Of a stretch of DNA of 64,000 nucleotides, positions 43,935-53,639 are shown one piece after another (the first letter of the stretch is position 1; each line of letters begins with the position of its first letter). The DNA lies in contig NZ_NERY01000001.1 of NCBI RefSeq assembly GCF_003063375.1, forward strand, positions 1,488,001-1,552,000, read 5' to 3'. The stretch comes from Limnohabitans sp. MMS-10A-178. Lineage in GTDB: Bacteria > Pseudomonadota > Gammaproteobacteria > Burkholderiales > Burkholderiaceae_C. The position numbers were made by a program, and so were the translations under genes. The notes under the pieces were generated by a model that was not told where the DNA came from, ran no database searches, and saw nothing but the letters and a program-made list of their open reading frames with translations.

Positions 43935-45437
43935 ATGAACAATATGAGTTTTAAATTGCCTCGTGTTTTGTTGCCTTTGACGGTGTCCTTAGGACTTTCA
44001 ATGGCAACGCTGTTGATGTGCGCACCCGTCAATGCTTTGGCGCAGCAAACCATGGTGAGAGGTTTGCCCGACTTCACGGAGCTGGTTGAGCAGGTTGGGC
44101 CTTCTGTGGTCAATATTCGCACTTTGGAAAGAGTTCGCACTCCATCTGCTGCTGGTGGCGGCATGGACGAAGAGACCCAAGAATTGTTCCGTCGATTCTT
44201 TGGCATTCCCATGCCCAATACACCCAATAATCCAAACGCACCTAGACAAGCGCCTCGGCAGGGTAGAACCCCCTCTCCAGAAGAATCGCAACCTAGAGGT
44301 GTGGGCTCTGGCTTTATTCTCACTTCAGATGGCTTCATCATGACCAATGCCCACGTGGTGGACGGTGCTGATGAAGTGTTGGTCACACTCACGGACAAGC
44401 GCGAATTCAAGGCCAGAATCATTGGTGCAGACAAACGCTCAGACGTCGCGGTGGTCAAAATTCAGGCCACAGGACTTCCTGCTGTGAAAGTTGGCGATGT
44501 CTCTCGCTTGAAAGTTGGCGAGTGGGTCATGGCCATCGGTTCGCCATTCGGCCTAGACAACTCTGTCACGGCTGGCATCGTGAGCGCCAAGCAGCGCGAC
44601 ACGGGAGATTATTTGCCCTTTATTCAAACTGATGTTGCCATCAACCCTGGCAATTCAGGGGGGCCGCTGATTAATATGCGGGGTGAGGTGGTGGGCATTA
44701 ACAGCCAAATTTACTCTCGCTCTGGTGGTTTTATGGGGATCTCTTTTTCAATCCCCATGGACGAAGCCATGCGTGTCAGCGATCAACTGCGAACCAATGG
44801 CAGAGTCACACGAGGTCGAATTGGGGTTCAGATTGAACCGGTTACCAAGGAAATAGCCGAGTCAATTGGTTTGGGTAGAGCGCAAGGCGCACTGGTCAAC
44901 CGAATTGAACCTGGCGCACCTGCCGATAAAGCGGGCCTAGAGCCTGGCGACGTCATCATCAAGATCGATGGAAAGCCCATCGAAAAGTCTTCTGACCTGC
45001 CTCGTTTGGTGGGCAACACCAAGCCGGGAACCAAAAGCAATTTGACAGTGTTCAGACGCGGTGCCACCAAAGAGATGAGCATCGTCATTGCTGAACTAGA
45101 GCCAGAGAGAGTGGCCAAGCGTGCCACCGAGCCAGAGGACAAGCCAAAGAGTGGTCAATCGGTTCAGGGCTTGGGCTTGGTTGTTGCCGATCTCACTGAT
45201 GCACAAAAAACAGAATTGAAACTCAAAGGTGGCGTGAGGGTTGAGAGCTTGGTCGAGCCTGCTTTGAGGTCAGGGCTGCGTGAAGGTGATGTGATTTTGG
45301 CTGTAGGCAACATTGAAGTTAGCCAAGTCAAAGACTTCACCCTTGCTGTGGGCAAAATTGACAAGTCAAAACCCATCAGTGTGCTTTTCAGGCGGGGAGA
45401 GTTGACGCGCTACGCATTGATCAGACCCATTTCTTGA
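43935..45437 (+). CDS. periplasmic Do-type serine protease (DegP/DegQ/MucD)
   Basis: A 500-residue trypsin-like protease with a Sec signal peptide (residues 1-36, cleavage after VNALA) and the complete catalytic triad H140 (TNAHVVDGA), D170 (DKRSDVAVV) and S241 (NPGNSGGPL). Two PDZ domains follow (about 300-385 and 410-495), the first with the carboxylate-binding GRIGVQIE. The start is placed at ATG 43935 with GGAG upstream; a second ATG three codons on is also possible. In relatives the gene closes the rpoE-rseA-rseB-mucD cluster, and those three genes are missing here. Confidence 0.94.
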   Translation: MNNMSFKLPRVLLPLTVSLGLSMATLLMCAPVNALAQQTMVRGLPDFTELVEQVGPSVVNIRTLERVRTPSAAGGGMDEETQELFRRFFGIPMPNTPNNPNAPRQAPRQGRTPSPEESQPRGVGSGFILTSDGFIMTNAHVVDGADEVLVTLTDKREFKARIIGADKRSDVAVVKIQATGLPAVKVGDVSRLKVGEWVMAIGSPFGLDNSVTAGIVSAKQRDTGDYLPFIQTDVAINPGNSGGPLINMRGEVVGINSQIYSRSGGFMGISFSIPMDEAMRVSDQLRTNGRVTRGRIGVQIEPVTKEIAESIGLGRAQGALVNRIEPGAPADKAGLEPGDVIIKIDGKPIEKSSDLPRLVGNTKPGTKSNLTVFRRGATKEMSIVIAELEPERVAKRATEPEDKPKSGQSVQGLGLVVADLTDAQKTELKLKGGVRVESLVEPALRSGLREGDVILAVGNIEVSQVKDFTLAVGKIDKSKPISVLFRRGELTRYALIRPIS

Positions 45438-45524
45438 TCTGTGGCTTGTCAAGAGTCCCTACCGCACTACAGGGTTTTCCATGCGTGAAAAATATTTTTT
45501 ACGTGTGTGCACACTAACTTTTAA

Positions 45525-45553
45525 TTCATATGATTATCAAAAATGGTTAAAAT
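45525..45553 (+). promoter_or_regulatory. possible sigma-70 promoter in the degP-lepA gap
   Basis: TTCATA and TAAAAT hexamers, four and five of six consensus bases, with a 17-base spacer. It would drive a transcript through the DnaA-like boxes into the terminator at 45817. AT-rich DNA makes chance matches common. Confidence 0.3.
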
Positions 45554-45633
45554 CTGAACGCTTGAACCAATATTCATGGCAAAAAATGCAGGGGTGGATT
45601 CACAATGTGGGATGTCCCATATCAGTCCACCGT

Positions 45634-45700
45634 TGATCCACAGAACACCCACAAGTTATTCATTTTAAGTTAAGCTTAATTGTGTATAAGTTGTTGATAA
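45634..45700. other. cluster of DnaA-box-like 9-mers
   Basis: Against TTATNCACA: TGATCCACA at 45634-45642 (8 of 9), TTATTCATT at 45656-45664 (7 of 9), TGTGTATAA at 45681-45689 (9 of 9 on the minus strand) and TGTTGATAA at 45692-45700 (8 of 9 against TTATCCACA, minus strand). The last two start 11 bases apart, about one helical turn, in AT-rich DNA. No dnaA or dnaN gene is in the window. Confidence 0.4.
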
Positions 45701-45847
45701 GTTTTCTGTTGCGAGCTTGCAACGACCTGCAAAGTGGTGTTTTAGGGGTGTACGTGTTGGGCTTTATGCCTACAATGAAGTCCCAACTATCGCAGTTGCC
45801 ATTGATTGTTGGTTCAGGGCGCGTCCTCATTCGACGCGCCCTTTTTT
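45700..45847 (+). ncRNA. candidate small RNA or leader between degP and lepA
   Basis: Two hairpins, GTTGC/GCAAC at 45708-45723 and GTTGGG-CTT/AAG-T-CCCAAC at 45756-45787, precede the strong terminator at 45817-45847. The layout of stems ending in an intrinsic terminator, in a gap without protein genes, is that of small RNA genes. The 5' end is a guess, and a terminated leader of lepA is an equal alternative. Confidence 0.35.
45817..45847 (+). terminator. strong Rho-independent terminator upstream of lepA
   Basis: Perfect nine-base-pair stem GGGCGCGTC / GACGCGCCC with a 7-base loop, followed by six T. It is 380 bases after the degP stop and 45 before lepA, so it ends either a long degP 3' region or an independent transcript. 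Confidence 0.93.
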
Positions 45848-45891
45848 CTTGTCTCGTCCATTGAATCTCAAACACTTGTAGCTGGTCCTTG

Positions 45892-47700
45892 ATGAATCAC
45901 ATCAGAAATTTCTCCATCATTGCGCACATCGATCATGGTAAATCGACGCTTGCGGATCGATTGATTCAACGTTGCGGTGGTTTGCAAGAACGCGAAATGG
46001 AGGCGCAGGTGCTCGACTCCATGGACATTGAAAAAGAACGCGGCATTACCATCAAAGCGCAGACAGCATCGCTGCAATACAAAGCCAAAGACGGGCAAAC
46101 ATACAACCTCAATTTGATCGATACACCCGGTCACGTTGATTTCTCTTATGAGGTTTCACGCTCCTTGTCGGCGTGTGAAGGCGCTTTGCTCGTGGTCGAT
46201 GCAAGCCAAGGCGTTGAAGCTCAAACGGTGGCCAATTGCTACACCGCACTCGACCTCGGAGTCGAGGTGGTTCCTGTTTTGAACAAGATGGATTTGCCAC
46301 AAGCTGATCCAGAAAACGCCAAAGCTGAAGTGGAGGATGTGATCGGAATTGACGCCAGCGAGGCCATTCCGTGTTCCGCCAAAACTGGTATGGGCATCGA
46401 TGAAATTTTGGAAGCCATCGTGGCCAAAATTCCAGCACCCAAAGGCAACCCCAACGCGCCATTGCGCGCCATGATTGTCGACAGTTGGTTTGATACCTAT
46501 GTGGGCGTGGTCATGTTGGTGCGTGTGGTGGATGGCCGTTTGGGTAAAGGTGAGCGCTTCAAAATGATGGCCACCGAGACTGTGTATAACGCAGACACCA
46601 TGGGTGTATTTACCCCCGCCAATGAGCCCCGCAACAGCCTTGAAGCGGGTGAGGTGGGCTACATCATTGCGGGCATCAAAGAGCTGCAAGCAGCCAAGGT
46701 GGGCGATACGATCACATTGGAAAAAAAGCTGCCCAACAATTTGGGACCTGCAGAGAAGGCTTTGCCAGGTTTCAAAGAAATACAGCCACAAGTTTTTGCC
46801 GGTTTGTACCCCACCGAAGCGAACCAATACGATTCCTTGCGCGACGCGCTTGAAAAACTCAAGCTCAACGATTCGTCTTTGCATTACGAAGCCGAAGTGT
46901 CACAGGCTCTGGGTTTTGGTTTTCGCTGTGGCTTTTTAGGCTTGCTGCACATGGAGATCGTGCAAGAGCGACTCGAACGAGAGTTTGATCAAGACTTGAT
47001 CACCACGGCGCCCAGTGTGGTCTATGAAGTGGTCAAAGGCGACGGTGAAGTGGTCATGGTTGAAAATCCAGCCAAGATGCCCGATCAAGGCAAGATGCAA
47101 GAGATTCGGGAGCCCATTGTGACGGTGCATTTGTACATGCCCCAAGACTACGTGGGTCCGGTGATGACATTGGCCAATCAAAAGCGTGGCATGCAAATCA
47201 ACATGGCCTACCATGGCCGGCAGGTCATGCTGACCTATGAAATGCCCTTGGGTGAGATTGTTCTCGACTTTTTTGACAAGTTGAAATCGGTATCTCGGGG
47301 CTACGCCTCCATGGACTATGAGTTCAAAGAATATCGTGCATCCGATGTGGTGAAGGTCGATATTTTGCTAAACGGCGAAAAGGTCGACGCACTCTCTATC
47401 ATTGTTCACCGATCGCAGTCGGCCTACCGAGGTCGCGCGGTGGTGGCCAAAATGCGTGAAATTATCAGCCGGCAAATGTTCGATGTGGCCATTCAAGCGG
47501 CCATTGGTGCCAACATCATTGCCCGGGAAACCGTCAAAGCGCTGCGCAAAAACGTCTTGGCCAAGTGTTATGGTGGCGATATCACCCGCAAACGCAAGTT
47601 GCTGGAAAAGCAAAAGGCGGGTAAAAAACGGATGAAACAAATCGGCTCGGTTGAGGTGCCTCAAGAGGCATTTTTGGCTATTTTGCAGGTGGAAGATTGA
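45892..47700 (+). CDS. lepA: elongation factor 4 (back-translocating GTPase)
   Basis: A 602-residue ribosomal GTPase. G1 is [14 protein letters not shown] (about 11-24), G3 DTPGHVDF (about 76-83) and G4 NKMD (about 130). The LepA-specific C-terminal domain ends with [19 protein letters not shown]. The ATG at 45892 gives the standard [19 protein letters not shown] start. The stop overlaps lepB by one base (TGATG). Confidence 0.97.
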   Translation: MNHIRNFSIIAHIDHGKSTLADRLIQRCGGLQEREMEAQVLDSMDIEKERGITIKAQTASLQYKAKDGQTYNLNLIDTPGHVDFSYEVSRSLSACEGALLVVDASQGVEAQTVANCYTALDLGVEVVPVLNKMDLPQADPENAKAEVEDVIGIDASEAIPCSAKTGMGIDEILEAIVAKIPAPKGNPNAPLRAMIVDSWFDTYVGVVMLVRVVDGRLGKGERFKMMATETVYNADTMGVFTPANEPRNSLEAGEVGYIIAGIKELQAAKVGDTITLEKKLPNNLGPAEKALPGFKEIQPQVFAGLYPTEANQYDSLRDALEKLKLNDSSLHYEAEVSQALGFGFRCGFLGLLHMEIVQERLEREFDQDLITTAPSVVYEVVKGDGEVVMVENPAKMPDQGKMQEIREPIVTVHLYMPQDYVGPVMTLANQKRGMQINMAYHGRQVMLTYEMPLGEIVLDFFDKLKSVSRGYASMDYEFKEYRASDVVKVDILLNGEKVDALSIIVHRSQSAYRGRAVVAKMREIISRQMFDVAIQAAIGANIIARETVKALRKNVLAKCYGGDITRKRKLLEKQKAGKKRMKQIGSVEVPQEAFLAILQVED

Positions 47701-48665
47701 TGCAAGTCTTAACGGCTTTTATTTTGGCTGCGTTTTGCAGCTACGCAGGTGCTTGGTACTTAGGCTTCATTGAAGGCAATTTTGCCTTGCTGATGCTAAT
47801 GGCTGTCGTCATTTCGGGCGTTTACTGGTTGGCTGAAAAGTTTTATTTCTGGCCCCAACGCGTCAAGGCTGTTGAGCAACTAGACAGCGACAAGGCCAAA
47901 CGCCAGCAAGACTTGGCCAAATTGGGCATTGATAAATCGGATACAGACACTGGTGAAGCACGCAATCAATTGCTCATGCAGCCTTGGTGGTTGGATTGGA
48001 CGGCCGGTTTATTTCCCGTCATCTTGTTCATTTTTGTGTTGCGTTCTTTCTTGTTTGAGCCGTTCAAGATTCCGTCTGGCTCCATGATTCCAACCCTTTG
48101 GATTGGCGACTTGATTTTGGTCAACAAGTACCACTATGGCATTCGTTTGCCAGTGGCCAATGTGAAGATCACAGAGGGTACACCCGTCGCGCGAGGCGAT
48201 GTGATGGTTTTTCGTTACCCACCTCGCCCCAGTGTCGATTACATCAAGCGGGTGGTCGCTATTCCGGGTGACGAGGTGGCGTATCTCAATAAAAAACTCA
48301 GCATCAATGGTAAGTTGGTGCCAACAGAAAATTTGCCAGAGTTTTTTGATGAATCTGTGATGCGATATTTCAAACAGACGCAAGAAAAATTGGGCAATCA
48401 GCCCCACAATTTAATTTTGGACGATGACCGGCCATCATTCATTCCCGGTGCAGAAGATTTTCCTTATCGCGATCAGTGCAATTACACCGTCGAGGGCGTG
48501 GTCTGCAAGGTTCCGAAGGGGCACTACTTCATGATGGGCGACAACCGCGACAACTCACTTGATTCGCGTTATTGGGGTTTTGTGCCAGACGCCAACATTG
48601 TGGGTCGTGCATTTTTTGTTTGGATGAATTTTGGAAACTTGGGCCGAATTGGTTCATTCAATTGA
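47700..48665 (+). CDS. lepB: signal peptidase I
   Basis: A 321-residue inner-membrane peptidase that removes Sec and Tat signal peptides. Two N-terminal helices (about 4-22 and 28-47) and a third at about 103-118 precede the periplasmic domain. Catalytic S128 is in IPSGSMIPT and K183 in YIKRVVAIPGD; box E is GDNRDNSLDSRYWG. The start overlaps the lepA stop (TGATG), so translation is coupled. In many related genomes a DUF4845 gene follows; here rnc comes after 69 bases. Confidence 0.96.
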   Translation: MQVLTAFILAAFCSYAGAWYLGFIEGNFALLMLMAVVISGVYWLAEKFYFWPQRVKAVEQLDSDKAKRQQDLAKLGIDKSDTDTGEARNQLLMQPWWLDWTAGLFPVILFIFVLRSFLFEPFKIPSGSMIPTLWIGDLILVNKYHYGIRLPVANVKITEGTPVARGDVMVFRYPPRPSVDYIKRVVAIPGDEVAYLNKKLSINGKLVPTENLPEFFDESVMRYFKQTQEKLGNQPHNLILDDDRPSFIPGAEDFPYRDQCNYTVEGVVCKVPKGHYFMMGDNRDNSLDSRYWGFVPDANIVGRAFFVWMNFGNLGRIGSFN

Positions 48666-48734
48666 TTTTGCCAATGTCACCCAATTGATTTATTCAGCTT
48701 TGACCCCTTTTCTATTCAATACCAGGCTAAAAGT

Positions 48735-49421
48735 TTGAACGACGCTCTCAGTCAATTGCAAGATCGCCTTCAGCACAGCTTCAAAGATGCCAGTTTGCTG
48801 GAAAGGGCTGTGACTCACCGCAGCTACTCAGCTGATCACAATGAGCGCTTGGAGTTTTTGGGCGATTCTGTTTTAAATCTGGCTGTTGCCCACCTCCTTT
48901 ACAAGCAATTGAGTGATTTGCCCGAGGGCGATTTGTCTCGTGTGAGGGCCAACTTGGTCAAGCAAGAAACCCTGCACCAATTGGCCCTTAGCTTGCAAAT
49001 ATCAAGCTGCTTGAAGTTGGGTGAGGGTGAGTTGAAGTCTGGCGGTCAGCGCCGCCCCTCCATCTTGGCCGATGCCTTGGAGGCTTTGATTGGGGCTGTT
49101 TTTTTGGATGCTGGTTATGAAGTTGCAGAGCAACTGGTTCATGGCCTGTTCCAAAATGTGGCCATCAATCCACAGATGCAAGCAGCATCGAAAGATCCTA
49201 AAACTGAATTGCAAGAGTGGTTGCAAGGCCGCAAACTGCAACTTCCCCAGTACAGCGTCGTAGCTACTTCTGGCGCGGCACACCGTCAAATTTTTGATGT
49301 CGCATGCGACATTCCCGAACTCAGTCTCTCACAGCATGGCAGCGGCCCCTCGCGACGTGCTGGTGAGCAAGCCGCGGCAGCTGCCATGCTTGAAATTTTG
49401 AAAGTCAAGGCACGCCGATGA
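48735..49421 (+). CDS. rnc: ribonuclease III
   Basis: A 228-residue double-strand-specific endoribonuclease. The signature [16 protein letters not shown] includes E40 and D44; D113 and E116 in [11 protein letters not shown] complete the metal site. A dsRNA-binding domain follows (about 155-225, [11 protein letters not shown], then [18 protein letters not shown]). The start is TTG at 48735. Its stop overlaps era (ATGA), the classical rnc-era pair. Confidence 0.96.
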   Translation: MNDALSQLQDRLQHSFKDASLLERAVTHRSYSADHNERLEFLGDSVLNLAVAHLLYKQLSDLPEGDLSRVRANLVKQETLHQLALSLQISSCLKLGEGELKSGGQRRPSILADALEALIGAVFLDAGYEVAEQLVHGLFQNVAINPQMQAASKDPKTELQEWLQGRKLQLPQYSVVATSGAAHRQIFDVACDIPELSLSQHGSGPSRRAGEQAAAAAMLEILKVKARR

Positions 49422-50332
49422 ACACAGAAACCAGTCCTGCCCAACGTTGCGGTTTGGTCGCCATTGTTGGCAAACCCAATGTGGGCAAGTCCACTTTGCT
49501 CAATGCACTGGTCGGTCAAAAAATCAGCATCACATCGCGCAAAGCGCAAACCACGCGCCACCGCATCACGGGTATTCGCACAGAAGGCCCCACTCAATTT
49601 GTTTTTGTCGACACCCCTGGCTTTCAAACTCGTCACAACACCGCTCTGAACAAGTCTTTGAACAAGACTGTTTTGGGCGCTGTGGGCGATGTCGATTTGG
49701 TTTTGTTTGTGGTTGAAGCTGGCATGTTCAATACAGCGGATGCCAAAGTTTTGGCCTTGCTCAAGCCAGATGTACCCGTCTTGCTCATTGCCAACAAGCT
49801 CGATGCCATCAATCGCCGTGAAGACTTGGCCCCTTGGCTCAAAGACATGCAAGAGCGCCACCCCTTTACCGAGTTTGTGCCTATGTCAGCCAAGAATGCC
49901 AAAGACATTGAGCGTTTGATGGGCTATTGCGAAAAATACTTGCCCGAGCAGGCGTGGTGGTATGCCGAAGATGAACTCACCGACCGCAGCGAAAAGTTTT
50001 TGGCCAGTGAAATCGTGCGTGAAAAGTTGTTCCGTTTCACGGGCGATGAATTGCCATACACCTCCACGGTGGTCATCGACAAATTTGAAGAAGAACCCAG
50101 CCGTTCTGCCAACCGAATGATTCGCATTGCTGCCACCATCGTGGTGGAGCGAGAAGGTCACAAAGCCATGGTCATCGGCGACAAAGGTGAACGCCTTAAG
50201 CGCATCGGTACCGAAGCGCGTCAAGAACTTGAGAAGCTCATGGACGCCAAAGTGTTCATCGAGCTTTGGGTTAAGGTTCGCTCTGGCTGGGCCGACGACG
50301 AAGCGCGTGTTCGCTCCTTCGGCTACGAATAA
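49418..50332 (+). CDS. era: GTPase Era
   Basis: A 304-residue GTPase needed for 16S rRNA maturation and 30S assembly. G1 GKPNVGKST (about 17-25), G3 VDTPGF (about 66-71) and G4 ANKLD (about 127-131) are intact. The KH RNA-binding domain contains [18 protein letters not shown]. Coupled to rnc by a four-base overlap and followed by recO 12 bases on. Confidence 0.97.
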   Translation: MNTETSPAQRCGLVAIVGKPNVGKSTLLNALVGQKISITSRKAQTTRHRITGIRTEGPTQFVFVDTPGFQTRHNTALNKSLNKTVLGAVGDVDLVLFVVEAGMFNTADAKVLALLKPDVPVLLIANKLDAINRREDLAPWLKDMQERHPFTEFVPMSAKNAKDIERLMGYCEKYLPEQAWWYAEDELTDRSEKFLASEIVREKLFRFTGDELPYTSTVVIDKFEEEPSRSANRMIRIAATIVVEREGHKAMVIGDKGERLKRIGTEARQELEKLMDAKVFIELWVKVRSGWADDEARVRSFGYE

Positions 50333-50344
50333 AAAGCGAAGGCC

Positions 50345-51100
50345 ATGGCCGCTGTCTTGAAACGAATTTCGGATGAGCCTGCCTATGTGCTGCACCGCTA
50401 CGACTGGAGCGAATCCAGTCTCATCCTAGAAGTGTTCACGCGGCATCACGGCCGCATAGCCTTGGTGGCCAAGGGTGCCAAAAAGCCAAGCTCGTCTTTC
50501 AGGCCTGTTTTGTTGCCACTTCAAGCCATTCAAGTGGCGTATGGTGGCGATGCCGATATTCGCACCCTCAAATCGGCCGAATGGGCGGGTGGGCATGTCA
50601 TGCCAACTGGTGATGCACTGCTTTCTGGCTATTATTTGAACGAGCTGTTGCTGCGTTTGTTGGCACGCGATGACCCCCACCCGCATTTGTTCGATGCTTA
50701 CGCCGCCACGGTGAGGGTCATGGCCACAGAACCTGGTGAGTTGTTGCAAGCTTCGCTGCGAGTTTTTGAGCTTTTGTTGCTCCGAGAAATTGGTTTGCTG
50801 CCCAGTTTAAATTGCCAAACACTGACCATGGCCGACTTGGATGAGGCGAGGGACTATTGCTTGGTACCAGAGGGCGGCTTGAGATTGGCACATCGGGATG
50901 ACCGGCATGCCATGAGCGGCGCGCAATGGCAGTCTATTCAGCATGCCTTGGATGGTGTGTCGCCGTTCACAGACACGCTTCGTTTGAGTTTGGACATGCT
51001 AACGCCACTTCGTACCCAACTTCGCACCTTGCTCAATTACCATTGCGGTGTCGGCACTTTAAAGACCCGGCAAATGATGATCGATATTCAAAGTTTGTGA
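50345..51100 (+). CDS. recO: DNA repair protein RecO
   Basis: Loads RecA with RecF/RecR during gap repair. The 251-residue protein begins with the OB-fold part ([20 protein letters not shown], about 13-32; [14 protein letters not shown]) and continues into the helical domain ([19 protein letters not shown], about 97-115). The zinc Cys motif of some RecO proteins is not present, as in E. coli. It lies in the conserved era-recO-pdxJ order. Confidence 0.93.
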   Translation: MAAVLKRISDEPAYVLHRYDWSESSLILEVFTRHHGRIALVAKGAKKPSSSFRPVLLPLQAIQVAYGGDADIRTLKSAEWAGGHVMPTGDALLSGYYLNELLLRLLARDDPHPHLFDAYAATVRVMATEPGELLQASLRVFELLLLREIGLLPSLNCQTLTMADLDEARDYCLVPEGGLRLAHRDDRHAMSGAQWQSIQHALDGVSPFTDTLRLSLDMLTPLRTQLRTLLNYHCGVGTLKTRQMMIDIQSL

Positions 51101-51107
51101 GCCCTGC

Positions 51108-51854
51108 ATGACCCAACACACCCAAACGGCTTTGTCCGTCAATGTCAACAAGGTGGCACTGCTGCGCAATTCTCGTCACTTGGGAATTCCCAGTGTCTTG
51201 AAGGCGGCTCAAATGTGCCTAGAAGCTGGCGCGCAAGGCATCACCATCCATCCGCGTCCGGACGAGCGGCACATTCGGGCATCTGATGTTGTTGAGTTGG
51301 CCGAATTGATGAAGCAGTGGCCCGATCGCGAGTTCAACATTGAAGGCAATCCATTTCACCAGTTGATGGGCTTTGTTCGAACTTACAAACCGCATCAAGT
51401 GACCTTTGTGCCCGATAGCGAGGGGCAGTTCACCAGTGACCACGGTTGGTCCTTTCCCAAGGATGCTGCGCAACTCAAACCCTTGATCGATGAATGCAAG
51501 TCTTTGGGTGTTCGTGTGAGTTTGTTCATGGATCCTGAGGCCGAGCAGATGCAAGCGGTTCAGCAAGTGGGTGCTGATCGCGTTGAGTTGTACACAGAGC
51601 CCTATGCAGCGACCTTTGGCACACCGGCCAATGCAGCCTGTTTGACCAAATATGTGGATACCGCAAAAGCAGCGCTGGCGCTAGGTTTAGGGGTCAATGC
51701 CGGTCACGATTTGAACCAGGACAATTTGCCGCAGTTTGCACAATCGGTTCCCGGTCTTTTAGAGGTCTCCATTGGGCACGCCTTGATAGCAGACGCATTG
51801 GAAGTGGGATATGCAGCCACCGTTCGTGGCTACTTGAAGGCCTTGGGCCGATAG
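51108..51854 (+). CDS. pdxJ: pyridoxine 5'-phosphate synthase
   Basis: Forms pyridoxine phosphate from 1-deoxy-xylulose 5-phosphate and amino-acetone phosphate. The 248-residue TIM barrel has the N-terminal SVNVNKVALLRNSRH, GAQGITIHPRPDERHI (about 40-55), VTFVPDSEGQ and LGLGVNAGHDLNQDN with the C-terminal VSIGHALIADAL. In the usual place between recO and acpS, 7 bases after recO. Confidence 0.96.
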   Translation: MTQHTQTALSVNVNKVALLRNSRHLGIPSVLKAAQMCLEAGAQGITIHPRPDERHIRASDVVELAELMKQWPDREFNIEGNPFHQLMGFVRTYKPHQVTFVPDSEGQFTSDHGWSFPKDAAQLKPLIDECKSLGVRVSLFMDPEAEQMQAVQQVGADRVELYTEPYAATFGTPANAACLTKYVDTAKAALALGLGVNAGHDLNQDNLPQFAQSVPGLLEVSIGHALIADALEVGYAATVRGYLKALGR

Positions 51855-51866
51855 CCGGACGCCGCC

Positions 51867-52262
51867 ATGATTTACGGCATTGGAACAGACCTGTGTGACG
51901 TGCGTCGCATTAAAGCCAGCTTGGAAAAGCACGGCGATCGATTTGCGCAAAAAGTATTGAGCGATGCAGAATTTGCCACCTACAAGTCTCGCGGTGCGCG
52001 TTGGCCCGAGCGAGGTGTGCGTTATGTGGCCACACGCTTTTCTGCCAAAGAAGCCTTCAGCAAAGCCATTGGCATGGGCATGCGCATGCCAATGACTTGG
52101 CGTTCTTGCGAAATTGGCAAGTTGCCCTCCGGTCAGCCCGTGATTGTTTTGCACGGTGCCTTGAAAACTTGGTTTGAGTCCCAACATTTAAAAGCACACA
52201 TTAGTGTCACAGACGAAGCAGATTACGCTGGCAGTTATTGCGTGGTGGAAAGAACTGAATGA
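51867..52262 (+). CDS. acpS: holo-ACP synthase
   Basis: Transfers phosphopantetheine to AcpP. The 131-residue protein shows the metal-binding Asp in [14 protein letters not shown] (D8) and Glu in [17 protein letters not shown] (about 61-77), the two signature blocks. Its stop overlaps nagZ (ATGA). The order pdxJ-acpS-nagZ is standard for beta- and gammaproteobacteria. Confidence 0.96.
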   Translation: MIYGIGTDLCDVRRIKASLEKHGDRFAQKVLSDAEFATYKSRGARWPERGVRYVATRFSAKEAFSKAIGMGMRMPMTWRSCEIGKLPSGQPVIVLHGALKTWFESQHLKAHISVTDEADYAGSYCVVERTE

Positions 52263-53341
52263 ACATCCAAGCTCCCCTCATCATTGACATTGAAGGTTTT
52301 GCCCTCACAGCCATTGACAAAAAACGCCTCAAAAATCCTTTGACGGGCGGGATCATTTTGTTTGGTCGGAATTGGCAAAGTCGTGCGCAACTCACTGCTT
52401 TGTGCGCGGATATCAAGTCAGTCCGCAAAGATTTGCTCATTTGCGTCGACCACGAAGGCGGACGCGTACAGCGCTTTAGAACCGATGGCTTCACACATTT
52501 ACCTGCCATGCGCCGCTTGGGTGAAATGTGGGCGCAGGATGGCAAGGGACTTGAAGGCGAGGGTGTTTTGCAAGCCTGCAAAGCGGCTTCGGCCGTAGGC
52601 TATTTGTTGGCGGCTGAATTGCGCGCTTGTGGTGTTGATTTGAGTTTCACCCCGGTGCTCGATTTGGATTACGGCGAGAGCAGCGTCATTGGCGACCGCT
52701 CATTTCACAGAGACCCCAGACACGTGAGTTTGTTGGCCAAAAGCCTGATGCAGGGTTTGCTCCGCGCTGGCATGGGCAATTGCGGCAAGCATTTTCCGGG
52801 TCATGGCTTTGTCAAGGCCGATTCGCATGTGGACATACCCGTTGATAAGCGCAGTTTGAAGGCTATTTTGAAAGAAGATGCCAAGCCATATGAGTGGTTG
52901 AGCAACGATCTGACAGCCGTGATGCCCGCACATGTGATTTATCCCAAAGTAGACGCGCGCCCCGCAGGTTTTTCAAAAACTTGGATCCAAGGTGTATTGC
53001 GCGAGCAAATGGAATTTACCGGTGCTGTTTTCAGCGACGATTTGTCGATGGTCGGTGCACGTGTTCTAGATGGCCAGCCCCTCAGCTTTACCGAAGGTGT
53101 TTTGGCTGCGCTGCATGCGGGTTGCGACTTGGCTTTGTTGTGCAACCAATCGCTCAAGGGAAGTCAGGTTGTCGATGAGGTTTTGGATGGCTTGGCCGAG
53201 GCTCAAGTGAAGGGCTGGTGGCAACCTGATGAACTCAGTGAAGCACGCCGCTTGGCGCTGCTGCCCAGATCGCCTGCGCTTGCATGGGATGATTTGGTTC
53301 GTTCGGTCAATTACCAACAAGCCTTAGTCTGCTTGCCCTGA
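52259..53341 (+). CDS. nagZ: beta-N-acetylhexosaminidase NagZ
   Basis: A 360-residue glycoside hydrolase family 3 enzyme of the cytoplasmic peptidoglycan-recycling path, removing GlcNAc from anhydromuropeptides. Hallmarks: [10 protein letters not shown] (about 30-39), [11 protein letters not shown] (about 61-71), the acid/base His loop [18 protein letters not shown] (about 179-196) and the nucleophile Asp in [11 protein letters not shown]. The start overlaps acpS by four bases. No signal peptide, as expected for a cytoplasmic enzyme. Confidence 0.95.
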   Translation: MNIQAPLIIDIEGFALTAIDKKRLKNPLTGGIILFGRNWQSRAQLTALCADIKSVRKDLLICVDHEGGRVQRFRTDGFTHLPAMRRLGEMWAQDGKGLEGEGVLQACKAASAVGYLLAAELRACGVDLSFTPVLDLDYGESSVIGDRSFHRDPRHVSLLAKSLMQGLLRAGMGNCGKHFPGHGFVKADSHVDIPVDKRSLKAILKEDAKPYEWLSNDLTAVMPAHVIYPKVDARPAGFSKTWIQGVLREQMEFTGAVFSDDLSMVGARVLDGQPLSFTEGVLAALHAGCDLALLCNQSLKGSQVVDEVLDGLAEAQVKGWWQPDELSEARRLALLPRSPALAWDDLVRSVNYQQALVCLP

Positions 53342-53342
53342 T

Positions 53343-53639
53343 ATGCAATTCATTGCCTGGATTTTCAAACTGTTCTTCAGCCTGCTGGGGTTGGTGTTTG
53401 TGCTGGGTATGCTTTGCGTTTTGTTATTCGCTTTGTTGTTTGGCGCACTCTGGTCTTTGGTGCGCGGCCGCAAACCTGAAGTGGCTGTCGTTTGGCAAAA
53501 ATACCAAGACATGGCTCGCAACAGAGCGCCCTTTGGCTCTTGGAGCAGCCGTCCTCAAAATGATACCGAGGTGGTCGATGTTGAGGCCAAGGAAGTTCCT
53601 GAAAGAGCAAGGCAACACGATCGATTGCCAAGGGAATAA
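53343..53639 (+). CDS. small membrane protein of unknown function
   Basis: A 98-residue protein with one long, very hydrophobic N-terminal segment (about residues 4-40, enough for a helical hairpin or one long helix) followed by a charged tail (RGRKPEVAVVWQKYQDMA...). It begins one base after the nagZ stop, so it is translated with nagZ, and its stop runs into the terminator. No family is recognised. Confidence 0.6.
   Translation: MQFIAWIFKLFFSLLGLVFVLGMLCVLLFALLFGALWSLVRGRKPEVAVVWQKYQDMARNRAPFGSWSSRPQNDTEVVDVEAKEVPERARQHDRLPRE

Larger units (their letters stand above)
45438..45891. other. 454-base degP-lepA gap rich in repeats and signals
   Basis: No protein gene is supported. From left to right it holds: a 20-base near-perfect inverted repeat CGTGAAAAAT/ATTTTTTACG (45484-45503), a perfect palindrome GTGTGCACAC (45505-45514), a possible promoter (45525-45553), an AT-rich stretch with DnaA-box-like 9-mers (45634-45700), two hairpins and a strong terminator (45708-45847). 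The spacing of lepA, 44 bases beyond the terminator, leaves little room for its own promoter. Confidence 0.7.
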
